This document shows, piece after piece, positions 34,679 through 44,550 of a stretch of 64,000 bases of DNA. Position 1 is the first letter of the stretch. Each line of letters begins with the position of its first letter. The translations under genes were made by a program, and so were the position numbers. Below the pieces are notes generated by a model, which searched no databases, was not told where the DNA came from, and was given only the letters and a program-made list of their open reading frames with translations. Origin of the DNA: Polyporus tsugae (Eukaryota > Basidiomycota > Agaricomycetes > Polyporales > Polyporaceae); the NCBI GenBank assembly GCA_024305745.1, contig JAHRBS010000006.1, forward strand, positions 2,358,501 through 2,422,500, in the 5' to 3' direction.

Positions 34679-36704
34679 CTAGTTATTACCGTTCTTTCCA
34701 CATACAAGCTTGTGGCTTTCCTTCCAGTGTATCTGTCGTTCGGAATCGACGTCACGATTAGCCCCTTGAGCATGTTCACCACGAAATGCGGGACGTACCC
34801 TTTGACATTCCTTTCCACAGTAGTAGCGCTGTCCGCAACGAGAGCATGCCTTGAGGCCATGAGGTGTGCCGCAGTTCGCGCAGGCGGTATTCGTCGGATT
34901 GTCCTTCCTTGTTAGGTTGACGCCCTCCTCCAAGAATATACCGTCGGATCCGTTGAGGTGCTTCTGGGAGATTGTGGTGCCCTTTTTCATGTCCTTGGCG
35001 GTCCGTCCGAGCCTGGAGAGCATCCCCGAGTCGCTGTTCATCTCGTCCATCGCGGCAAACGGCGTGACAAACTTCTTGCTCGCGTACGATAGGCTGCCCT
35101 TGCTATCGAGGGCGTCGCGGATCGCCTTGCGGGTGCCGTCCAGGTCGAACGCGTCAAAGTCGTACTCGAGTGGATCGAGAGGCGAGGTCTTGCCTGAAAA
35201 GTTGGTTGCTCCGAAGAGGACGCGCACGGCCTTGCGCTTGCCGTCACGGGATTGAGCTGCTTTGTTGAGGTAGTCCGCCCAGCTAAATAAGCCCGTCTGT
35301 TCACCATCTGGAATGATGCCGCCGGCGCCATCGAGCACGGCGACGGCACCCGTGCTTTGATCGCTGGACGCAATTTCTTCGAGCTGGATGAGTTCGTCAA
35401 CATGGGAGAGCGGAGGACTGCGGACAAAAGGTTTCTACCTTGATATCGACCCACCAGTTATCACCGAAGTCATAGTGGTATCCCATGACGTCTCCTTCGG
35501 TTTGAAGGATATGCGCCAGGGTGTATCTACGGGCGCAGATACGTGAATGAACGATGGATAGAGATTGAATGCTGTGAACTGACTGACCCCTCTTCGGGTA
35601 TGTAGGCGTAACCAGCGGAGTCGAGGTAATTGAGGATGTCGATAGCATTGATGTCCTAGAGAGACAAGTGAGCTAAAGCACCAGTAGGTGGGGTGGATAT
35701 CAGGTCCCACCGTACCTTGGGACCAAAAAGAGCGCCATCTTTGTAATCATGGAAGACATGAGCGTGGAGGTTGCGAACCCTTTGGATGTTGACGTGAGCC
35801 TGGCGGCCAAGAGGGGCAGGAAAGAGGACGGAAGAAAGGATTACCATCCCCAGAGGGGCGTCATGATCTTGTCGGAGAAGACGGAGAGCGGGAGATCTCC
35901 GGAGACGCGAACGCGACGCCAATAGCGATCGGAGCGGGAGTCATAAGGGTTATCGATGAACCTGAAGAGTAGGTGTGAGGACGGATCGAGCGAGAGGAAT
36001 ATGATAGAACACTGACGGTATAGAGATGTAAAGGGTGAAATCACGCCGGCGGAGGTCGGCGAGATCAAGGTTGGCGAGATGGGCGACCTACGGGAGTTTG
36101 GCATGAGGGGTGATGTGATGGAGGAAGTGGGAAAGGAGGGATGACCTTTTTGTGGATGAGAGCGTTGATGAATTGAACTTCTGGGGTTGGGTTGTCCTTG
36201 GTGTAGTGGTGCTGGATGCGCATCTGTGGGGAGAGGAGGTGGATGGAGGAACGAGGGAGCGAGGACGGGACTGGAAGCGTACTTTTCTGTTCATGATCCG
36301 GACGATATCAATGTCTCTGAAACCGGAGTCGTCATGCTATATTATGAAAGTGAGGCGAAGGAGTAGGCTGAGAGTAAGGGGAGTGGCGCACGGGATATAT
36401 GCCCCAGGAGTCGACATAGCCGTGCCTGCCGCGCCTGGGAGTGAAGGTCAAGGGATCTAAAGGGAATGGAACGGTGAATGAGAGGAGAGAATGGGAATGA
36501 ATGGGGAGAAGGGAAGAGACCTTGCCAAAAGATGTCGTCGCAGTCTGAGCCGGGGTCGAGGAAATGGAACTTGACGAACGCTGGGAGTTTGAGGTCGCCC
36601 TGTGCAGTCTTCCGGCGAGGATCTCGGGGATCGATGTCGAGCTCCTTGCGTTCTGCCAGCCACGCCTGCACTGTCTGATACCCTTGTTCGAGTCCAAGGC
36701 TCAT
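34679..36704 (-). CDS. MYND zinc-finger protein with a PRiA4_ORF3 (pRiA4b Orf-3-like) domain
   Basis: Eleven exons in transcription order: 36521-36704, 36392-36456, 36283-36336, 36146-36223, 36017-36087, 35845-35961, 35716-35779, 35588-35655, 35439-35526, 34799-35383 and 34679-34732; 475 residues. The middle of the protein fits the PRiA4_ORF3 fold: WRRVRVSGDLPLSVFSDKI, RNLHAHVFHDYKDGALFG, MGYHYDFGDNWWVDIK, then AVLDGAGGIIPD and FSWADYL. The C-terminus is a MYND finger (CANCGTPHGLKACSRCG, RYYCGKECQ, IHWKESHKLVC) with all eight zinc ligands. PRiA4_ORF3 is best known from bacterial mobile-element passenger proteins and its function is unknown; MYND fingers bind proline-rich partners. The protein is probably cytosolic or nuclear. 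The last intron splits the MYND finger. Confidence 0.9.
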
Positions 36705-36965
36705 TGTGCACACTGCTCGCTGTCGACGTTAACGTTCAAGTCAAAGTCCAAGACAAGTCCGAGGATGCACCCATCATGACCGTCTGCCATCCCCGCACCT
36801 CCACCCGCGGTCTCCGGTCCGGAAGCGGTCCGGGTAAGTCCGACTCTGGGAGTGGACCCGACCACTGCCGCGCAGGCAGGCAAACTGCAGGCTCCCCGAG
36901 TCTGTCCACCACCCCGTCCTCTGCCTCCTCCCTCGACGCTGACCTCGCCATCGTCGTCGCCCCCG

Positions 36966-39106
36966 ATGTCTTTATCCAAGACCCCCGCCGATGTCGAGCT
37001 TCAGCACTTCCTTGGCCCCGACGACATTCAGCCCCGTCCGGGCCGCTCGTTCTCCGCCCGACATGTCCTCCTTGCCTACGCTCTGGGCTGCCTCTCCGCC
37101 ACCCTCTTTCCGCTCTTCCTCCCTCCTCTGACCTCCTCATTCCACTCCGTTCCCCCAGCTCCGTCCCCACCGTCCACCTTTCCACATCCTCAGGGTTCTA
37201 CAGACGTCCATCACTACCCTCCCCCTTCCCCCACCAACGCATTCCCCTCTCTCTTTCCATCTGACGTTGGCTACCCTGGCCCTACTCCCACTGGCGCAGA
37301 ACCTGCCCTCGTCGCCACCGCACCCTCCTATCCCATCCATACAGGTGCCCCCCATTTACTTCCCCCACAGGTCCTCACAAACCACCACCCCGCTTTCAAC
37401 ATCTTCTCCCACTGGGGAAACCTCTCTCCCTGGTTCTCCGTTCACCCACACGCCTTCGGTCTACACTCTACCGTTGATCCTCCTAAAGGCTGCCGTATCA
37501 CCGCCTTGCACCTCCTTCACCGCCATGGTGCTCGCTATCCAACCGGTTCCGCCCCCTACGGAGGTCCCGCCAAATTCTCCGCCCGCTTACGAACTGCATC
37601 TCCCTCCTGGGCCGCACATGGCCATTTGGCTTTCCTTAATGATTGGTACGCCCTCTCTTCCTCTTCATTCCCACCCTATTCTTAACACGTGATAGGACAT
37701 ACAAACTCGGGGAGGAAATCCTCACTCCCTTCGGCCGTCAACAACTCTGTGAGTTCTCCGGCCCCCTTGGTCCTCTCCGCTTATTCTCACCGTCCTTCAA
37801 ACCCCACCTCACAGTCGATCTTGGCGTTTCCATGAGGATCAAGTACGGTTTCCTGCTCCGCAACTTCACCGCCTCCAATACACTCCCTGTCTTCCGTACC
37901 GAGTCGCAGGACCGCATGCTATCCTCCGCCCTCAACTTCGCTCTCGGCTTCTTCGGCCCTAAACTCGAAGGCCAGTATCAACAGCTCATCACCATCGAAG
38001 CTCAAGGATTCAACAATACCCTCGTCCCTTCCAAGACCTGCCCCAACGCCCAAAGTAACGCTCGCGGCGAACGTGCTCTTCCTTACGTCCGCGAATGGGC
38101 AGAGCTTTATCTCCAGGACGCACGCGCTCGTTTCAACTCTCAACTCAGAGGCATTCACTTGTCGATCGAAGATGTCTATACCATGCAACAGCTTTGTGCC
38201 TACGAGGTATGCGGCCATCCTTGTCCAACACTTGTAGTTCACTCACGACTCGCCATAGACGATTGCGTTAGGTTACTCCAAGTTCTGCGAGCTATTCACC
38301 GAACAGGAATGGAGAGGCTTCGACTACTCGTACGTCTTCGTTACTCCCTCTTCTGCTTCGGCCTAACCGGGATTCTCAGCGTCGATCTCAACTTCTGGTA
38401 TAATGCGGCTTTCGGCTCCCCTACCGCTCGTGCCCTGGGAGTCGGCTATATCCAGGAGCTCGTTGCCAGGCTCACCAACACTCCGATTTCTATCCACAAC
38501 TCTTCAACCAACGCAACGGTCAACGACAACCCCGTCACATTCCCTCTTGGTCAAAGCATCTACGTCGATGCCACACATGACACTATCGTTCTTAATGGTA
38601 CGCCGTTTTTATTTCCCTCCCCCCAGATGCCTAAAATTGACCAAACCACTCCAGTCTTGACGGCTCTAAATCTTTCAAATTTCGCCGCGGACGGGCCCCT
38701 CCCTTCAGACCATATCCCAGCCAACCGTTCCTTCAAGACTTCGCATCTTGCGCCTTTCGCGTCCAACGTGCAGTTCCAGCGTATGCCCCTCTTTCGTTTT
38801 CCACTATCGTTCTTTGTATAACATGTGCCTTCCTTAGTCCTGTCTTGTGAGTCGAGACCAGAGTCACAGATCCGCATCGTCGTCAACGACGGCGTCACAC
38901 CACTGGGGAGCGTGCACGGTTGCCCTCCAGACGATCCTCACGGATTGTGCCCGGTATCTACATTTGTGTCGGCCCAACGCGAAACGATCCGCAAGACCGA
39001 TTGGGCGTGGGCGTGTCATGGAGCTTGGGACGTCCCAGCTGGCCATGGCTGGAACACCACAACCGGCGAGCCTCCAGCGAAGGATGAGACCGAATGGAGC
39101 TTGTAG
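36966..39106 (+). CDS. Membrane-anchored histidine acid phosphatase (phytase-like)
   Basis: Exons 36966-37645, 37696-37748, 37815-38206, 38259-38329, 38380-38597, 38655-38780 and 38838-39106; six GT-AG introns; 602 residues. A short cytosolic N-terminus precedes one hydrophobic segment (HVLLAYALGCLSATLFPLFL, about residues 33-52), probably a signal anchor, then a Pro/Ser-rich stalk. The catalytic domain opens with HRHGARYPTG (about residues 183-192), has NRTESQ-like FRTESQDRML, and carries the proton donor motif ATHD (about residue 463). Cysteines suit the secreted fold. It should hydrolyse phosphomonoesters, possibly phytate, on the cell surface or in the secretory lumen. ATG 36966 was chosen because it precedes the anchor directly. 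Confidence 0.92.
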
Positions 39107-40415
39107 TTCTCGGACATCCCCAGGACCCTTCAACTCCACCGCCTGGCTGCCCAGGAGTGCTCCCCGTGCCTGTCACGCCAGCTCGACAGGTTTGTCCTTG
39201 AACTCGCCTTGCTGACGCTCTCCGCCTTCTTCCTCCCCAATGTCTATCTCACATATTGTCCGCTCAACGGTGGGAGTGCTCATCCTCCCTGCGTTGTCAT
39301 ACAATCTCTTGTGGCCACCACACCGATTGCTTCTCAGCTCCCTAAATCCGTCGAGGAAGCTTGAGAGTAGTGTTCTAACTTAGCATTCGCACACAGTCGA
39401 TATCTAGTCCGAGGCTGTTCACGAAGTGTTATCCCCGATTTCTGGCGTGTTCTAACACATTAGTTCTGTGACCTGTATCGATACGATAGAACCATTCCTG
39501 TTCAGCTTGCAAGCTGTACCAACAGATACTGTTTGCTATAACCACGGTACTCCGGTTATTTTCCGGCCCGTCGAGACGTTGGGATCCTGGCATTTCGCTG
39601 AGTTGCGCGATGCTGTATAATCATCGAACCGGGTCGCACTTTCGGAGATATTGGCACCCGCGTAGTATAACTTCGTCAGAATGGAACGCCCCGTTGGTCG
39701 AGCCGAACGTCCGGTCAGGCTTATTATTATTTATTATTATTAATATCTCGTCAGAGTTCGTCAGGGAACAACGGATCTAGCTAGGTATCTACGCGTGCCT
39801 GGTGAGACGACTGCTATCCCCGATTCAATTGACGGTTTAAGAACCCGGGGCCCACGACAAACAGCATGTGGGGAGGCGCCCCCGCCGGGGGCGGGGGGAA
39901 CGTCCGGTCAGGCAAAGAAGATGAAAGGACTAAGTTATAACTCAATCGTTCGCACGCGCTGAGGAGCCCCGCCGCCCAAGTAACCTTGATACACGAGTAT
40001 AAAGCGCCTCCGTGGCGAGACGATACATGGATATCATTGTGGTATAGTATGTACCAATTGAAAACTCGTCGAGATCCGGCGACTCAGGGCGATTCTAATA
40101 TGTATGTGTGAATCGTAAGTACCCGTATCGTACCAATGCCAAGCTTGCATGTGTCTATCACACACACTCTAGGCAGTGGGCAGCGTAATGTAGTTCTACG
40201 GAATGTCAAAACCAGACCTCTTCCCCTCCCACACTGGCATACGTCAACGTCAATATTACAACTACACGATAAGCTTCTTCAAAGTGTGCAACAACCCCCG
40301 AGTCTGAACGATATGCGGATGAAATGAAGAGGAAGGGAAGTAATTCGCGAGAAGCAGGTGCTGGCATGAAATGGTATGATGAATAGATAAGGAAGGATCA
40401 TGAAGAAGACCAAGT
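39107..40415. other. Non-coding spacer with simple and short direct repeats
   Basis: No gene seen. A TTA-rich simple repeat lies at 39721-39745. The 16-mer GAACGTCCGGTCAGGC occurs twice (39705-39720 and 39898-39913). A GC hairpin (GGCGCCCCCGCC then GGGGGCGGGG) lies just before the second copy. Confidence 0.55.
39705..39913. repeat. 16-bp direct repeat bracketing 177 bp, with GC hairpin
   Basis: Copies at 39705-39720 and 39898-39913 are identical (GAACGTCCGGTCAGGC). Between them are a TTA-rich tract and a GC hairpin of CCCCCGCC against GGGGGCGGGG. The repeat is too long for a usual target duplication. It could mark a slippage or small-insertion event. Confidence 0.5.
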
Positions 40416-41838
40416 TCAAGCCGAGCCACCGACGTACTCGAGAACCTTGAAGAATGCCCAGATACATCCGCCAGAGATGATGGGCAGTGTCAAGTTGTCG
40501 TCAAGAGAGCCAAGATCTGTTAAGGCCAGATGTCAACATAGTGTCAGGACGGAGACAGTGACGGAACGTACCAAGTGCCTCAGCAGTACCCGAGATCACC
40601 CCGCTCACGACGCCAAGTATTGTCAACCCTGCCCACTTTCCAACAGGAACATCCAGATTCTGCATCCAATGCACACCGTGTTTCACAACTACCGCTGTGG
40701 CCTCAGGGAGCACGTCATACACGGCGGCGAGCGCGTCGGTCGAAGGGAACTGGATCAAGAGCTGCGCGTCACGGACAGGGTAGCAGAAGCCCCAGAAGCC
40801 GACAGCGATAGTGGCGCCAGTGATTGAGCCTGCGAGGAAGCCGGCAAGGGACTTGCGAGGGGCGAGTGGGAGGCGGAAGAAAGGAAGATAGGGAATAAGG
40901 GGAAGTGAGGGCGGAAGCGGGGGGGTGTAAGTACCCCAAAGGCGACCGATCGTAGATGCGGCTGTGTCGGCCCACGAAAGGCTTTCAAGGGAAGAGTTAA
41001 AGGCGTGCTCCGTGAGACGCGTAGAGAGATGACATACATGAGGATTGAGACGGTGGCAATATCAAGAGGGTATACGGAAAGTACAAAGATAACGCCGATG
41101 ATGTACCAGACCACGCCGTTTACCGCTTTCTGAAGGGGAAGGATAGGATGAGCAAGCGAGAAACACGAGACAGAAGGGGATTAAAGCGACGAACTTTCTC
41201 TGATTCTCGCATTAGGAAGCCGAGGACACGTTCGTACAACCACTCGAAGCGTTCCGAGTTGAGTCTAAGGATGTCTGCGGGGACAATGACGGCGAGAGCA
41301 AAGGCGAGGGTGTAGACGACGGTGCGGGGGTTGCCATTGGATGCGTAGAGATAGAATGTGAGAAAGCCTGTGGGGATGTATAAGGGACAAGCCACAGTAG
41401 AGGTCACGCGAGGGGAGAGAACATAAACATACCAATGGATGAATGGAAGGTCTTCCTCGGGATCTCCCAGTCGATAGGGGGGCGGGGTGACTTTTGGTCC
41501 GAGCGGTTTGCAACGAGTTGGGAAGAAGGGATGGTGGAGGTAGTACGAGGCTTCTTCCTATGGCGAAGCGGAGCGCCATTGAGGGGGCCGTTGGAAGAAT
41601 GGTGGGAGTGAGGGAGAGGGGAGGGATGGGGAGGAGGGCAGCGGGAGTCACGGTGAGAGGGGGGGTCCGGGAGGTCGACGCTCATCTGTCGGGGTGGAAC
41701 GCTCCTGCGGGAGGCGGCCGAGGGCGAGCGTGGTTTGGAGCCCGATACAAAGGGGATTTTTGAGGATGAGCGGAGGCCGATACGTGCGGGGTCGTGGGGG
41801 AGGCCAAGGGTGAAGGCGTCGTTAGCGGGGAGAGTCAT
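40416..41838 (-). CDS. DGK1: CTP-dependent diacylglycerol kinase (Dgk1/Sec59/VTE5 family)
   Basis: Exons 41433-41838, 41195-41367, 41038-41129, 40572-40981 and 40416-40516 in transcription order; 393 residues. Residues 1 to about 125 are Ser/Pro/Arg-rich and probably cytosolic. The integral-membrane domain starts at IPRKTFHSSIGFLTFYLYAS, the conserved start of Dgk1-like proteins. It continues with several helices and the family motifs ADILRLNSERFEWLYE, WADTAASTIGRLWG and APRKSLAGFLAGSITGA. By homology to yeast Dgk1 it phosphorylates diacylglycerol with CTP at the ER/nuclear envelope to make phosphatidate. The related Sec59 dolichol kinase is the main alternative; the short single-domain layout and APRKSLAG favour Dgk1. 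All introns are GT-AG. Confidence 0.88.
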
Positions 41839-42259
41839 GATGTCGTCTCTAGAGCATGAAAGGGGATGGTGAGCGGAGTGGGGAGGAGGAGAGGGAGATG
41901 GGCGAGGAGGACGAGGAGGACGAGGTGTGAGGTCGACCTTTGCTTGGCGACTGAAACAGGACCTCGCCGCACTACCACGTGGAGCCACACCACCCGCGCC
42001 CGCTCCAATCGGCCGCCTCGCGTCTCTGTCCGCCTGCCACATACTTACGCATGCGCACCATGCACAGTACTGTTGCACTAGTAACTTAGTAGGGGCAGCA
42101 GCGGTCAAGTACTGAAAGCGTAAAACCTCTCTTCCGTACGGATTATGCCAATATACAATATGATAACGAACACCATTACTCGCACACTCATCTCCGCGTC
42201 CTCCCCTCCCACACACAATACACCTCCACCCTCTCACCCGCCGCAGCCCCGCCCAACAC
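41839..42259. other. Intergenic region upstream of the lipid kinase gene
   Basis: Minus-strand promoter region of the Dgk1 homologue and 3' flank of RAD6. The long minus-strand frame running through here (to 42360) is an upstream extension without coding pattern. Confidence 0.55.
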
Positions 42260-42916
42260 TCACTCCGCCGGCGCAGTCTCTGACGGATCCTGCTCCATCG
42301 CCACTTGCTCCTCTGGATCGAGCCAGCTCTCCTCCACCGTCGCCCGCACCCTCCGCACATACTCCTTCATGTTCTCCCTGTACAGCTGTGCAGCCTCCGC
42401 GTTCGCAGGACTGTTCGGGTTTGGGTCGTGCAGCAGCGACTGGATCGAGGTCAGAATCGCGGCCACATCGTATGTCGGCGACCACCGGTTCTGGAGGATG
42501 TCCAGGCATAGTTCTCCATTGGCGTATACGTTCGGATGGAACATCCGCGACAAGAACTTGACCGTCGGCGGCTTGTTGGGGTACGATTCGTCGAACGTCA
42601 GCAGTAGCTTGAATGTTCCATCTTCAAACGGTGTATCCGCTGCACCATCCAATACCCCTCCGTTAGCGCCACCTGAACCACACCTACTGGCCGGAACCGC
42701 ACGCGACAGGCAGCAAGAGAAGAGAGGCGTTCTCACCTGGCCCAAAGATGACAGCGTTCCAAAGCATGATATTGTCGGGGCATGGGCTGCCCGAGATCCC
42801 GCCAGGAGGGTCTGTCGAGAGCCGCTTAAAATCGCGAATGAGACGGCGGCGGCAGTTGGTAGACTACAGACACCGTCAGCTGTGACACACGGCGCAGGTG
42901 GTGTGGAACGAACCAT
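42260..42916 (-). CDS. RAD6: RAD6/UBC2 ubiquitin-conjugating enzyme E2
   Basis: Exons 42914-42916, 42737-42863 and 42260-42639 in transcription order; 169 residues. The first coding exon is the ATG alone. The splice gives M then [20 protein letters not shown], exactly the RAD6 N-terminus. The UBC fold follows ([38 protein letters not shown]) with catalytic C88 in NGELCLDIL, the same residue number as in yeast Rad6. The C-terminus adds an acidic tail ([19 protein letters not shown]), shorter than the poly-Asp tail of budding yeast. Known roles are mono-ubiquitination of histone H2B and PCNA with Bre1/Rad18 and N-end-rule degradation with Ubr1. The frame stays open upstream in the intron, so reading straight from the ATG without splicing would give a wrong N-terminus. 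Confidence 0.97.
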   Translation of the reverse strand: MVRSTPPAPCVTADGVCSLPTAAAVSFAILSGSRQTLLAGSRAAHAPTISCFGTLSSLGQVRTPLFSCCLSRAVPASRCGSGGANGGVLDGAADTPFEDGTFKLLLTFDESYPNKPPTVKFLSRMFHPNVYANGELCLDILQNRWSPTYDVAAILTSIQSLLHDPNPNSPANAEAAQLYRENMKEYVRRVRATVEESWLDPEEQVAMEQDPSETAPAE

Positions 42917-43283
42917 AGTTGAGGATAAGGTGGTCGAGAATGTAAGAGGTGCAGGTAGAGATGGTGGTGGTTGAGGGTTAACGTTGACGTCGTGGGGTAC
43001 TGCTTAGCGCCTGTTCTCTGTCTCTGGACTCGCTCAGCGCTAATCGCTCAATCGAGCGCTAGCCAGTACCCACGGGCGTTATATGCATATGCATCCTATG
43101 ATGATGATGGAGGGTTGCCTTCAGTGATAACTCAATTGGCATATATTGGCAGATGCAGTGTCATAACACACAGACGCAGAAAATCCAAACATTCCAGATA
43201 GGTACGTAGTACAATGAATTCAACCGCCGACTACAACATTAGGACCGCCGCGCTGAGCGCTTTCGAAGAGGGGGCACCTCAAC
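42917..43283. other. Intergenic region upstream of RAD6
   Basis: RAD6 promoter and 3' flank of the next minus-strand gene. A short inverted repeat (AGCGCTAATCGCTC with GAGCGCT) lies near 43036-43061. No gene seen. Confidence 0.5.
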
Positions 43284-43881
43284 CTAAACCTCGGGGAAGT
43301 CAAAGCAGTATTTAGGTGTTTTAGTACCTGTGAGGCGGAGCTTGCGTGTGGCTGAAATCGGCTCCCCGGTCTGCTTATCGAAGCGCGATTTCTTGTTGTC
43401 TGACCTCCCGGGGTGGAGGTTGCCCATGTGCTGGAACTGGCCTGGCGCGACACCCTTGATGTCTTGAGCATGCGCGTAGTACAGCTCATCGTCGACGTCC
43501 TCAAACTCCAAAGTACCGTCCTCTAGGGGCTCGAGAAGCTCGAGCAACTCGGCCTTCCGAAGATAACTTAAGTTTCGGAACGGTATGTGGCGGGGCCAAG
43601 CGGGTAGGACAAGCCGCCGCTTGTTGAAGACGGAGTGATAGAACCCCACGGCGGTGTATGACATTTTTGCGCGAGTGTTCCCCGTCTTGCGGACTGCAGC
43701 GTCAGCCAACGGTCAGGGAGAGTAAGTAAGCATGGAACAAATGCAAAAAGTGAGAGCGCGCACCGATCCGTTCAGTAAACGTAACGCGGACTCTCGAACG
43801 TAGGACATTTGTCTCTCCGCCTGCGAAAACACCGCTCGGATTGTCGGGCCTGCCCAGCCTCCTTCTCCCTCCCCGCGCCAT
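43284..43881 (-). CDS. Small basic protein of unknown function
   Basis: Exons 43764-43881 and 43284-43693 with a 70-nt GT-AG intron; 175 residues. The N-terminus is strongly basic (MARGGRRRLGRPDNPSG). The body has a Trp/Pro-rich patch (RRLVLPAWPRHIPFRNLSY), an acidic helix (AELLELLEPLEDGTLEFEDV) and a Lys/Arg-rich segment (SDNKKSRFDKQTG). No membrane segment or signal peptide is seen. I do not recognise the family. The splice restores a single frame with good codon character. It could be nuclear or nucleic-acid-binding by charge, which is inference. Confidence 0.6.
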
Positions 43882-44550
43882 GGCTAAATGAAAGAGTCCC
43901 CGTCATTCACACTACAATCGTAGGAGGATTGCGACGAGTACATACGTTCTGAACAGGGCAAACAGAACGGATCGTGATTCAGGTATGCAGGGGGTGTGTG
44001 TGGTCGGTAGCCCAACGAAGGGAAAGTCAACGGTGATGTTTTCTACCTGTTTCCGTTGCGGTCTTCAAATATATAGGTCCTCGGAACCGGTGTCAGGACT
44101 TTTTCCAGTTTGCCGTGCTGGGCGACTCCCACTCCCCTGGTCCGACCATCGCCAACATTCCGCGTTCCATGCCAGCCTTTACAGCTTACCCCCTGCCGTC
44201 GAATTTGTAGTGTGCTTGGCTGACAGGCGGGATACTAATGTGGATATGGCGTCGGTGGCTAGAATGTCGGGGCCGCTTCTGTTTACGTATCTCAGGGTCG
44301 TTTGCTGAGCGCTGACGGAAGTACGTACTCGCAAACTCGACCTCGGAGGCGGATAACAATGCCGGAGCTTGGCACATGAGCGTCGCAGACTGAGTGGCCT
44401 TCATGGTTTGCCCGTTGTTCGAGGGATCAGAGCCGAGCGTCGCGACGCTCGCCATCTGTTTCGGGGAGATACAGTAACCTTGACATCGCAAACACGACTC
44501 AGGGTTCGGGATGCCCATAAAGACTACTGAAAAACGCGCAATACATTAGA
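43882..44550. other. Intergenic region with one doubtful small frame
   Basis: A 110-codon minus-strand frame (44186-44518) begins MGIPNPESCLRCQGYC and has no recognisable domain; I cannot decide whether it is translated. Otherwise nothing seen. Confidence 0.45.

Noticed and set aside
37341..37370. GT...AG pair inside the phosphatase first exon
   Set aside because: The intron would be about 26 nt, below workable size, and the frame reads through into conserved sequence.
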